A stretch of DNA of 64,000 nucleotides, taken from NCBI GenBank assembly GCA_030770545.1, contig CM061099.1:15507001-15571000 (forward strand). The letters are read 5' to 3'. The translations under genes were made by a program, and so were the position numbers. Below the pieces are notes generated by a model. That model did not search any database. It was not told the DNA's origin and was given only the letters and a program-made list of their open reading frames with translations. This document shows, piece by piece, positions 22,901-34,623 of the stretch (position 1 is its first letter; each line of letters begins with the position of its first letter). The stretch comes from Macropodus opercularis (lineage: Eukaryota > Chordata > Actinopteri > Anabantiformes > Osphronemidae).

Positions 22901-25900
22901 TTAGTGTCTTGTCTGTCTGGAAGGCTGCTCTCATGTGTTTGAGGATCTCTGAGGGGGAAATACCTGACAGGGGCAATAAATAGTTGGTCTGGACAAGTAG
23001 TGTTGTTTCACCTGAGCAATCTATGGTCAAACGAGACAGAGAGATACCTATTGAGTGCTCAAGGTTTATATGACCTCAGTTACCATCTGCGCAGATAGTC
23101 TCAAGGTGTTTAGGATCTAAACTATTTAAACAGAGCTAAGAACAGCCAGCTGATACCAAATGAAACAGCGACGTGGCTTTTCTGGCAGTTTCACTTGACT
23201 TACACAACACAAAAGACTAACTCAGGTTTAAAAGGGGGGGGGGGGGCAGAGCTGCAGCTACTGTCCAAGATGAAGCCTCGGCTCTGGGTTTGTTCTGGTG
23301 GAATAACCTGCGTTCCGGCCCCGGCTCAGGCCGATCCCTGGATCGCTGAGTGACAGGCGTACACGGCAGGCCTCTCCACACGTCCCCCCACTTCCTGAGC
23401 CGCCGCTGGGTCTTCACAGCCCCTCGGGAGCCCCGCATGGCAGCAGGCTAAGTACACACACAGGAAGAGGTGACATCTGAAACAGCAAATGCAGCATCAG
23501 CTTGTTTGTCGTGTTTTTAAGCCGGTGAAAGTTTGGGATGTGTCACAGTGGAGCGTCTCCCACATGAGACCACACATCGAAAACGCAACGATGTTATTTT
23601 GCTTCAGTAATAAAACACGATTCCAGTTTGTTCGTAATTTCTGTCACTACATAAAACGATAAACTTCGTTTGTCTGCAACAAATTTTGTTTATGGCAGTA
23701 ATCTGGAAATACTAGAAAGTACAACCAGCTGCCCCAATTATCTAAAAAGGAATTGACAGCCAAAAATCCTGTGTCATCAAATATGATACTTTTATCTCAA
23801 CAGAAAAGCTTCAACTTGATTATTTGTTGCACACAACCTTTATCATCTAAACCTGCATGATATGACCATAAAAATCTAATAATGAATTCAAACACTTCCA
23901 AGGTATTAACAGCTTAGCCCAGAGTGGTTTTTTCATATAAAAGGAGATGCTTTAGCAGAGCTCAGGGATGAATGTGTAATGAGCTCAAAATAACCTAAAG
24001 GCCTTTTTTTCTCCCTTTTTCCCTGTGTCCTCCCTCCCTCCTCCCTTCTCGGCCTTTTTTTTTTCTCCTCTTTTGGGAAACATGCCTTTCCCAGCTGCAC
24101 AGCCCCCACAGCGTGAGGCCAGGCCAGGAGCACAGCTGGCCAGACTTGGTGGAGCCAGTCGACAGGCGCATGGAGCGCAGCCCGCCCAGGGCCCGCTTCC
24201 TCCGCAAACATGCCCAGGTGTGGGGCCTCTGAGCTGGGCTTCTGATCTCCACCAAACAGCAGTGAGTGTGTGTGTGTGTGTGTGTTAGTGAGTAGGGAGG
24301 GACGGTGGAATGAGGGATCAAGAAGGCACGGGGGGGGGGGGGGGGGGCGCTGGGTCGTGGTGTAGAGGGAGGTGTCCGTGCTGAAGCTGTGTCAACATTG
24401 TGTGTTAATGTGTGTGAGTATGTGCATCTGTATCTGCATGTGTTTGTGTTTCGGGGAAGTGAGGGGTCACCCCTGGGGGAGACAGTGGGCAACAACAATT
24501 ACTGCAGCATTGTAGCTAAATTGTATCTGAATTGTTTGTCCCTGCCCACAGTCAGCTGGTGCCAGGAGAGAAAAAAGCTTAGAGTGGGTACGTAATTACT
24601 GTGCAGTGGCTCATTTGAAAGATGCAACACTGCTTATTAGCATATAATAGAAAATAAACGATCACTTGCCGAACAAGCGCTCGCTCACGCAGAGCTCAGA
24701 AGAACTGCTTTCGGTTCACTTCAGATTTCCGCTGTACTCCTTGAACCTAAACCAAAACACATTTGTGGACTCATCCAGCTCGGGCCACAGAGCGTGCCCG
24801 GGTAACTTTCTCGTAAACCATTTCATAAATCAAACCTTTTCAGATTTTCAGACCTGCGCATGATGTGATTCTCAGACCGACCCCTCCTTTTCTGTGTTAC
24901 TACAACATTGTGATCTCACACTGGCCATTATTACCAGATTCCAACACACGCTCACACCGGAACTACTTCCACACGCCGCGCTAGATGAAACATAATGTAA
25001 CAGGAGGCGTATGAGCTGAGGTCAGATCAGATAAAGGCGAGGCCAGACGGGTTCAGATAAGCTCTTTGAACGGCTCTATCTGCAGCGTCAGGAAGGACGA
25101 CCCCCCCTCCGGCCGTTTCACATGGTGACTGCCGTCCAGGCGGCCAACGCTGGCCTGTTTGTGGCCTGGCCCTGCTACTAATTAACTAAGAGACCCAAGG
25201 GCTCGCTGACTGACTGCCTTGTGTCTTGTAATCCCCCGCACTCCCAATCAGGATTGCTCATGTGTGCACGCTAACAGTCACACACATAGACACGCTGACT
25301 CTCTGTGGAGACCCCAGGAGGATCTTAGGTGGTGAAGAAGGCCCCCTAGTGGTACAAGCCAGACGCTGGGGAGGATAGTGATAGGATTTGTGTGTTTTAA
25401 ATCCTTAGAAGTCACACTTGCGTGAAAAATTTGCACTTTTAAATAACAGTTGCTTTAAAAGTCAGTACAAAGGAGCACATTTTAAAAAGATGGAGGACTT
25501 TATATGAACCGAGCTGTGAGACAATTCAACTTTTATATTTGGTAAATAACTCAAGTTTCTGTCCAGTAAAGCAAAAACATTATTCACAATCTCCTTTTGT
25601 CTGTGTCTGCCTCACCATGTCATAGCCCACTGATGATTAGAAGATTCAACCAAAACAGTGGCGCACGTACACCTCTGACTGTTAAGTCTTGTGCCGCGTC
25701 GTTGTCTAATGTAAGCTTCTGATGACAGTCCAGCTGTGGGTCTGCAGTGTGTTATAGCAGCGCTCCCCTCCCACGGTGCGGAGGTCAAAGCCCAGTTAAC
25801 CTCACATGTCCAGGAGCATTCCAGAGGCCGTCAGCTGGTTTTTCCTGCAGCGTCCCATTAAGGCTGCTGGGAAACCTCCCCCTTGTATCTGTGAGATAAA

Positions 25901-26000
25901 GACCAGCATAATCAAAGTGTGGACAAACACTGAGTCACACACAGACAGGAGGAGCTCCCCGTGCGTAAGCATGGGTATATTCAGGAGGATCAGCTGGGAT
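16961..26000. other. Intergenic; no gene recognised
   Basis: Long unique sequence interrupted by simple repeats: GT near 18167-18186, GA/GGGA near 18297-18325, GT at 21314-21338, G13 at 23234-23246, GT near 24265-24285 and G18 at 24330-24347. The longest open frame is 22230-22817 (minus). It has no familiar domain, biased codon content or splice context and is treated as chance. No tRNA or rRNA seen. Confidence 0.6.
24330..24347. repeat. Poly-G run (18)
   Basis: Uninterrupted G homopolymer on the plus strand. Prone to length error in sequencing and to four-stranded structure. Confidence 0.9.
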
Positions 26001-26094
26001 TTGTGTGTGTGTGAGCGTGTGAGTAAGTGTATTTGTGTGTTTCACTGACTTGTTTGTGTGCTTTTCCTACTAAAAATTTGTATTTGGTCACCTG

Positions 26095-26182
26095 TTCACA
26101 CACACACACACACATACAAAGGGAAGCAGCCTCTTTTCACAGGGCCACGGTCACAGCTGAGTGTACACACACACACACACAA
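26095..26182. repeat. Two short CA microsatellites
   Basis: CA runs at about 26097-26115 and 26165-26181 within otherwise unique sequence, part of a CA-rich 700-bp stretch. Confidence 0.85.
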
Positions 26183-26354
26183 GCAGACACACACTGCAAC
26201 ATTGTGATCGCCACATTTTTTCTCTGTGCTCACCTGTTTGTTCAGAGGATGTTCAACTTCAACACAGCTCCAGTGTTTCCACGCTACCTGTTTGAACAGC
26301 TGAGTGAAGCGTTGACTTTGGCACTTTGCACAATAGTATGGGATTGGCTTGGAA

Positions 26355-26359
<5 letters not shown>

Positions 26360-26440
<81 letters not shown>

Positions 26441-26443
26441 ACA
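26360..26443. repeat. Long (CA)n microsatellite, about 42 units
   Basis: Nearly perfect alternating AC, interrupted once by an ACAT unit near its right end. It is the longest simple repeat in the window and likely polymorphic. The GCGCGC to its left makes a Z-DNA-prone tract. Confidence 0.98.
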
Positions 26444-26674
26444 AGTACAAGGCCTGCTCTTGCTCCTCTGATCGTGCGGACCCTGGATGTGTTAAATGCT
26501 GCCCCGAGACCCACTGAAAGACTTTTCCCTCCCTGTTAAAATAGCTCATTCTGATCTGATGGAGTACAATAAGAAATCTGGTTTTAAGTGCATGTTTGTG
26601 GTCTACATTGCTTACTATATATGGGGGCCTCCCAGTATAACATCTAATTATGTGTTGAGAACTGATGGGAAAGG

Positions 26675-26677
<3 letters not shown>

Positions 26678-26718
<41 letters not shown>
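26678..26718. repeat. (CA)n microsatellite, about 20 units
   Basis: Perfect alternating AC, second large CA block in the same kilobase. Confidence 0.97.
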
Positions 26719-26722
<4 letters not shown>

Positions 26723-29700
26723 TCCAGCAGGAATCTGTAATTGTGTGAATACACACTGTGGATGCTGGAGTGGATGGGAAGCTGTTTGTTATTGAAGGAA
26801 TGCCCTGGTGCCAGTGAGACTAGGAAACAGAGCAGCAGAGGAGACAGTGTTTATGCATCCCACTCTGATCTACAGCCTGCTGTACACATTGTCTATTTCA
26901 GAACAGCTACACGTGAATGCCTTGAAAGGAAGTTAAAGGTATAAAAAAAGAGGTGTGGAAACTTCTTCACACAGGCGGGGAGGGAGGCTGTTACACGCGT
27001 AATGCGGCACAGTGGGCGCATCGGCGTCTGTCTGTCGCTGGCCAGTCTCTTTTGGGGGTCGGGGTGGATGAGTTTTGTGGCTGTGGTGCTGCCTGAGGCC
27101 TGGCTGGGCTGATTTACAGGCAGCGTGGGGACATGTGCTGGGGATACTCCCAGAGCAGCCTGGTGGGGGCCAAAACAGCCACACTGCTGCTGCCTGCACA
27201 TCTGGAGTCTAGACTGAGTGGCTCTGCCGAGTGCCTTGCTCCCTCCCTGCTTCCCTCTCCACATCCACATCCACATCCACATCCATCCATCCATCCCTCC
27301 GCCTCAGCTGCTCTTCTGCCGCCACCCCCACCTTCATCCGCTGTTTGTGTAGCTGCCGGGGCTCAATTGAAATTTAAGATCAGCTCTCACTTTTTCCTCT
27401 CTCCCACTCACTTTCTTTCACTCTTGTCTCTCTCTTTCTCTCTCCATCCAGCCTCCAACACTTCTGACGAAGAAAAAGCTCGTCAGGGGAAAAAAAAAAT
27501 ACAAGTCAGCGTCATGGAACGCATGTGGAAGGCATCAGAGAGGGGATTGTTATTCCTCCCTCTCTCTCTGAAAGCCAGAGCTAAGTGTTCACAGGGGAAG
27601 TCTCCAGTGATCTTTCAAGGAATCAAGGATCAGGCTCCTGAGCCACAGAAGGGTCATATAAACATATTGCTTTTGACATACATAACAAACAGCAGTGCAA
27701 TAAACATGCTACTTCATGTAGTCACACACACACACACACAATCTACTTTTACTGTATTGTGAATCACATTAGTTCTTCTTTTCTTTCCTTTACAGTAAGA
27801 CTAACACACACACAGATTTTTACAATTTTTCTCCTAACTTCCTTGCATATACATCACATAAGGGAACTAATTATCTCCATAAGGGAGGCCACAATGTGTA
27901 AACAGACACGTGTTATCTTTCATTGCACAGATGGATGATCATGACGCAAATATGTCTTGGTAGGATGTCTGGACGTGCGGAGTAGCTGAGAACGTCATCC
28001 ATTGCTTTGGCTGCAGTGGCCATTTGCACTTTTGTAAGTGCTTCTGCAGCAAACAATGTGCATCAGGTTTTCCCCTCGGCAAACGGGCACAGTCACAATA
28101 GTGTTCGCTTAAATAGTGGAATAGCTGGATTTAAGAAACTATTTCTATGAGTGTCAGGCGTCAGGTTAATTTACTGCAGACAAATAGGAGCCTCTCTTTC
28201 TTTCCATGTAGCCTGATTTCCTCTCCCAGTAATGAACACGGGTATTTTTTTTTTTTTTACTGCCGCCTTCACCCCATAGCGTTCTCACTGTGGGATAAAT
28301 GGCCGTGTTCAACTCTCCGGTGCTAAACAGGTCGTAAAAGGCGGCTACGTGATACTCTCCAACAAGGCCTGAACCTGTGCGGCCGCTCGCCTGAATGTCG
28401 CCTGCCTGCCCGCCTCCCCTCAAATGGAACAAATTATCCAGCTACTTGAGTAGAACAAGGCAATATTCATTTTCGAGAGCAGTCAAGAAAGAGGTAAAGT
28501 AAGAAAGAAAACATCTGGACAGCGGTGGTTGGTGTTTGCCTTCTCTGGAAGCCATTAGAACAAACAGTGTTCCTACTCTGAATGGTCTTCTCCCGCTCTC
28601 ACGTTTCACTCTGGTGGAACCTTGCACATCCTCTCACCACCTGTGTCAGCTCTGATTCCCACCCTAGTGTTTAGGGTTTTTTTTTTTTTTTTTTATGAGG
28701 GGTGAGAGAACAGACAAAGGTATCAGATACAACAGGAGGCAGCGTGACAGACAAGAATACAAGTTTTCCCAACTGCTGGAGGTGACCTCAGCTCTTCATG
28801 TTACAGGTGGAAACTGCCAGCATGGCTCTCACGTGCTTCAGAGCCACCGGGCAAACATCGAACAGAGTTTTCCACAACTGCTCCAAGTGCTATGTTTGAT
28901 GTCGGAATCAAATCCGCTCTTCAGTGACATCGATTGTTCTTTAACTAGAGCTCGCAGATTTTCTGCGGAGCGTCACTAAAACATTTTGACCTTTGAAAAC
29001 AACACAGCAGTGGTGGAAATGCTGCTGATTCGTTCTATTTTTGTCCCGATGACACAAAGACACAAAGTGATTTACTGTAAACCAGACCAAAAGACCTTGT
29101 TATTCCACGACGAAGTCCTGAGTCACGCCGTTCTTTGCGAGCACCACGCGTTGCACAATGAACATGTGCGCATCTGACGAGGAGAGCGTCGTGTACCCGT
29201 GAGTCTGCCAAGCAGAAGCTGAGCTTTTCGGTGTCTTGCCGTTGCACAATAAGCCACCGGCTGGCTCGGCTGGCTGGAGAGGCGTGTGCACTGGTGTGTG
29301 TTGAGACCCGCAGACTGGCAAAACATTGTGTGAATCATCCGGCTCACATGGGGCAACAGCGCTGTCAACACGGGTCGATTCAACGCCCCACTGGGAGAGG
29401 CTCGGCGGCAGTTGTGGTGCAGCTGAACGGGTATTAACTGTGTTTGTTAGACAAACAAAAACCCTGTACGCGTTGAGCAGCTTCTTACAACAAATGACGT
29501 CTTGTGATAAAGTCAGGTATGAAGAAAAAACACTGTGACTGCCCTAGAAGGTGAACAGGGCCGCATGGAATCTGTTGATAATGTTCTAATACAAATATAA
29601 ACGTTGACACAGTCACACTGCAGCAGACGGTGAATAACGTTGTGTCATCTGCCTGATTTGACTGTTTCCATCAATTTTCTTAAACTTCAAGACAAATGCT

Positions 29701-30905
29701 GTGATGAATAGTTTCTCTGCAGCGCTCTGGGGTTTGGCCACCTGATCTGGTGTGACCAGTAGCTTATGACATGTAGCACGACCTCATCTTGAGAAACCCT
29801 GGGTAAACATCGTTGTGTGATAGTGAGATCGGTCACCTTACAGCTACAAATGAAAAATTCAGTGTTTTAGTATCTACATGTTGGCTTGTTTTCACAGGTG
29901 AAAAGATCTTGATCCTGGATGTCAAATATCAATCGAACCAATCATCAGTCATCGCTCACTGTGGTTTACTAGGGCATTAGTGCATCTATCAAGACACACA
30001 AGCCACTCTTTCAGTATTTATTTCTAAGTATTCGTTATTGCTGGGAATGCTCGTCGTGCTGATACAATTGGTCAAATATTGTCTCGGACTTTGGATGGGT
30101 GAGTTAGGTGAAAAGGTGAAAAATGCTGTCAGTGGTCATGCCTTGTCAAGTAGAACTAGACCAGAACAGTCTCACTGACAGGTGAAAGGAGACTTGTTAT
30201 TCCTGCTCTGACTCAACTGGATGATATCAAAATACAGATTATTGTGGGAGTGTCTTCACTCGTGCGTGGAACAAGCTTCAGTGTTAACCTGGCTTGTAAC
30301 AATCTGTCTAGAGTTTATATTTACGGTGTCCCGGATGCTCTGCTGTGCAGGTGGCACTTGACCTTTCACTAAACTTCTCTCTTTCTTTTCCTCTGCTCTT
30401 ATTTTGATTGACTGAGTTCAATGTGAACATAAATGATCACATTTACTATATATTCATCATCCATGCACGTAATCTGGAACTACTACCATCTGGCTTTTCC
30501 CTTTGGCTGTGACAGCAAAAACCACCGTGTGCCAGGGGATACTTGTCTATCTCGCACTAATGCCAGAAATAACAGCTCTACTGGTCGTCACAACAACAAT
30601 TATCAGAGACAGATTTAAACGGATCATGACCTGCTCAACCCACCGTCACCACAAGTGTCATGTGGCCTTCATGGTAACAGTAGGTTTCAGAGCTAAACAC
30701 TAGAACGCTAAGGTCGAACATGTAGCTGTGCTGTTCATGTGTATGGGGCCTCTCAGCTAGGAGCTCAGTGCCTTTGGGAAATAATGAAACGTAAACACAG
30801 ATCCTGGTTGTTGACTCAGAGGCCACTGAATCACGGGTTAATATTACTCTCCTCTCTCTCTCTCCTATTCTCTTATGGCTCCTGGATGAGTTTTTGTATT
30901 TCAAG
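26719..30905. other. Intergenic; no gene recognised
   Basis: Unique sequence with a CCACAT/CCAT repeat at 27259-27296, a CA run at about 27722-27740 and T runs at about 28243-28258 and 28677-28694. A 209-codon open frame over the CCACAT and CT-rich segment is low-complexity and not credible as a gene. Confidence 0.6.
27259..27296. repeat. (CCACAT)n/(CCAT)n simple repeat
   Basis: Four hexamer units followed by CCAT tetramer units. Confidence 0.9.
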
Positions 30906-30932
30906 CCCCCCCCCCCCCCCCCCCCCCCCCCC
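30906..30932. repeat. Poly-C run (27)
   Basis: Uninterrupted C homopolymer followed by TCACACAC. The length may be imprecise in the assembly. Confidence 0.9.
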
Positions 30933-31820
30933 TCACACACCCATCCCTTCTGGACCTTCAGGGCAATTAATGTCAGACGCGGCTGACGTGTCTCATTTAC
31001 ACCCTTTGTTTTCTAGCTATAATGAGTAGATCAGTGGTGTCTGTCATACTAATCTTCTTGAAGTGAGTTTTCATACCCAAGGGTCAACTTTGTTAATATG
31101 ATCAATAAACATTGTAAACAAATGGAGCAGTTTATTCTCCAGTGATGAAACATTTAATGGTTGTGGTGATAGACTGGCTATTTGGATCTACATCCAGGGG
31201 TTTTCACCTCTCAGGTGATTATGAAAAACAAACCCAGGTGGCTTTTTTTGATTTATACTAGTCTAAATGATCTGTAGGGATTTGGTTATTGCTTATGCCC
31301 GCAAGTCAGATAACGTCTGGCAAAAAAAGAACATTGCAAATCACTTGCTTTAAGGTCAGATTAGTTAAAGTGCATTTGTGCGTTTGGCAATGGGTTCAAC
31401 AAATTATCCATACTAATCGAAAATGAGAACCTTGAGTGAATCCTGCATAAAATAATAAAAAGTTACATTTAATTTGATTCATTAGAAGATAGAGTCAAAG
31501 CCAAATGAACTAATTACAACATTCAAGGTGTCTGGAAAACCACAACAAAACAGCTGCTGATTAATGTTAGGGTGTTAAGTTGTTAATGATGGATTAGGCT
31601 CAGGTCTGTCGGTTACTACAGCGCAACCAGACCTGCTAATATGAACTAGATCGATGGCGCCCTCTGCTGTGTCAAACTGGTTATTGGTTAATACACAGAA
31701 ATTAACAATTAAGTAACAAATAACTGATGATATTATTTATTATTACATCGTTTTATGTTATAAGAATGAATGAATGAATCTATCTGTCTGTATTTCTATA
31801 GCACTTATACAATAAATGTT
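30933..31820. other. Intergenic; no gene seen
   Basis: AT-rich unique sequence with a short GAAT tetramer run near 31768-31778. Confidence 0.55.
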
Positions 31821-31861
31821 TAAGATAAGATAAGATAATCCTTTATTGATCCCACGTTGGG
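31821..31861 (+). repeat. Fish interspersed-repeat fragment (AAGAT array and CCTTTATTGATCCCAC tail)
   Basis: Three AAGAT-type units lead into ATCCTTTATTGATCCCAC and a GTTGGG. This signature is scattered through many teleost genomes as the tail of an interspersed repeat. I cannot assign the family with certainty; only the tail is recognisable here. Confidence 0.6.
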
Positions 31862-33134
31862 CGTGAAAAAAAGAAAGTAAAATAAATCATTATAATAAAA
31901 ACAAAAAATAAGGTGTATTAATTAAAAATACACATATATATATAGTTACACAGAAGAAATGTGTGCCGTTTTGAAACGGAACGATACCGGTAACAGTCAA
32001 CAGAGGTCGCTGCGAAATACACAATACTAACGTTGAGTTAGGTTTAATACACATATAAACACACACAGACATAGTGTATTAAACCACAACACTTGGCAAC
32101 TTTATAGTTCAGGCTGTAAGAACCACAAGGAGAAGTTTGTGATGTGAAGTTATGGAAAACATTTGAGTCAATGTACAAACAAAGGGTTATGGCAAAGAAC
32201 AAGGCTGTCAAATAAGGTATGAAAGTAAAAAATATGTGGCCATGATGAGGGAAAGACTGCATTGTATTGTTAATTTAGATATATTTGCTCTTTGCTGTGT
32301 GTATATTATTGATGATAATGATAATTGATGAACTGTGGGAGTTAATGAGCTCTGCTTACTCTCTTCCAGTCCTTTCAATCTTTTTGATATCTATTGTATG
32401 TGTGCATATGAAGATGTAAGTGATGTATGTACATATGTTGTCACATGCTTGAAATATACAATGAACATTTAGATTAACAGAATAAAATGTTGTATTAAAG
32501 CTGTTTCAAAATATATATAGTACCTGGTGCCTAAAAATAAATCTGGTAAATGTTTGTTTGTGTGGGTTAAACATACCCCAACCAAGGTTAGTTTAAACCT
32601 GACTTTATTAACCTCAGATGTTTGTAGTTGTGTCACACGTGGAGACTTTCATCAGCTTCCACTGTGAGTCTGTAAATGTGATATTAATAGACGAGTGAGT
32701 GATGTTTGAGTCTCAATGAATTATATATAATATGTCCTGGAAAACATTACTCTAATCTCTGAACAAAACATTAGGAACCTCAAGAGCCGTCTTAGCCTGT
32801 TTCCTCTCGTCAAAGAGAGACCGGATCCTCTCTGTGTGTCTCTCTGGATGCGTCTCACACACACAGGTCAGCTGAATGCGACGTTACTGTACGTATGTCT
32901 ATTAAGAGTAAACATGCTGAGATATTGTCACACAGGACCAACATAGCAGATATTATACTGATTAGAAAGGGCTTGAGGGCGGATTCAGGGAATTAAATTA
33001 ACATAATCACGTCAATTGATTTAAAGAGAACTTAGGTAGTGTCACAAGCAGAAAAACAGGAAAAGAGAGGACTGTACATGGTTATCATCTCACAAATCTG
33101 TGATGTGCAATGTTCAATGACTTGCCATTGTATT
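31862..33134. other. Intergenic, AT-rich; no gene seen
   Basis: AT-rich sequence with ATATAT and short CACACA segments. No homology recognised. Confidence 0.55.
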
Positions 33135-33802
33135 GGGATCAGACTGCCATAACCTGATCCAAAATGGATTACGAACTGCAATTTTACACACCAGGGGAAC
33201 ATCTCGAACTGTTTGGCACGTACCTTAATTCACTATTCTGGATATTTGCACTTCGTCGGGGCACATTATCCTGATTATCCTGCTGTGAAGGAGTTACTCC
33301 CGTCAGGTCATGCTGTTCCAGAGAAGGGCTCTACTGGGTCTGCAACAAATTTTAGGTAGACAGTACCTGCCAAAATAACTCAACGTCTCCCTGCTTGATC
33401 TGGCCTCTCGGCTTCTTCCCATTATGCACCCTGGTGCCCAATCTTCCCCAGATTGACGCTACTAAGACATATGTGACCGCATGACATAAATTAAAATGAC
33501 ACCACCCCTCTCCAGCTCCATGATGTAGCTCTGTTACTTGTGCATACCGAATGCACTTTTTGTAAGTGGGCATGGGCCAGCATGGCTACTACTGGTCCGT
33601 GGAGAAGTAAGCTGTCATTTAGTGTGTTCTGACACCTGTCAATCATAGCTAGATCAGTCGGAGGTTGTGAGCTGCACACAAGACCCAGTCCTGGCTTGGA
33701 GCACTTAGCTCAGTCATATATATCCCACTTTTATTATACAAATGCGATTGTAAGGGTCTATTCACCTCAGCTGTCAGTGGTTCTAATGTTGTGGCTGGTA
33801 CG
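33135..33802 (-). mobile_element. Decayed, internally deleted Tc1/mariner-like transposon
   Basis: Read on the minus strand, the right end begins with an ACCAGCCACAACATTAGAACC-like end resembling the inverted repeat of common teleost Tc1-like elements. It is followed by a GTGAATA leader. Further in are the fossils GTGTCAGAACACAC, GGGCACCAGGGTGCATAATG, GGAAGAAG, GTTGCAGACC and CAGCAGGATAAT, in the same order as in an intact fish Tc1-like transposase. At the left, GATCAGACTGCCATAACCTG may be the other inverted repeat. Intact elements are about 1.6 kb with a transposase of about 340 codons; this copy is about 0.67 kb with stops and shifts. It cannot encode active protein. Confidence 0.75.
33352..33679 (-). 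pseudogene. Tc1-like transposase fragment (pseudogene)
   Basis: Two overlapping minus-strand frames (33352-33573 and 33491-33679) hold scattered remnants of the central part of a Tc1-like DDE transposase, split by frame changes. The N-terminal DNA-binding domain and most of the catalytic triad region are missing. They lie within the transposon fossil and nothing suggests host function. Confidence 0.6.
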
Positions 33803-34577
33803 TTGTGACTAAACGCAGTGTATTTATTCTCTAACAGAGGGCTTGGTAGAAGCGAGCATCATGTTGCAGGTAGTACACATTCTAATTAGATTAGTGTAAT
33901 CTAATTATGCATAACACAGCGCTCCTCAGCCTCGTAATACGAAGGATTCTTATAAATTCACCTCATCTCCGCAGTAGATTTCTCTGCATATTGAACACAA
34001 GGTTCCTGCTGATGTGTTGTCGTGCCTTTGTCTCCCTTTCAGCCCTGCCATCCATCTGTGCTCTTCACTTTCTGACTTTGTCTCTCCTCCGAGTGTGTCT
34101 CAGCCATATTGTGGTTTGAAATGTTTCTGCTCCTAATGAGCCAATTGTTCTTGTGTTTTGTTCCCCTCGGGGAGCGTTGTGTAGCTAACAACATTCCGCT
34201 CAAAATGATTTTAAAACATATTCACCGCACCGGGGAGGGATTGAGGCCAGCAAAACAATAACGCCTTGGAGCGTGTACAAAATGAAAAATGTGTTAATGA
34301 CAGTCGAGCTAGCGAAGTGACAGCGCATTCTTTTCCTGTCAATTAGACCTTGGTTATTCAAAAGCAATTTGCAACTCCCTGCAGAGTGAAATGTGTGCCA
34401 TCTCCCAGGCCTTACTCAGTGATTGTGTAAGTGATATATTCATTCCGTTTCTCGGCGTGTGTCCTAGTTTGAGACATAGAAATTATATTAAGGTTAGTAA
34501 CAAGCCATGGTGGAGATAAGGCCGTGATGCTTTACCCAGACAACATCTTCCCATGAAAACAGAAATGTACAGCTCTA

Positions 34578-34623
<46 letters not shown>

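Noticed and set aside
26027..26539. Long open frames over the CA microsatellites on both strands
   Set aside because: They encode only Thr-His or Cys-Val repeats produced by the dinucleotide array.
27133..27762. 209-codon open frame on the plus strand
   Set aside because: It runs through CCACAT and CT-rich simple sequence, giving a low-complexity His/Pro/Ser peptide; not a credible gene.
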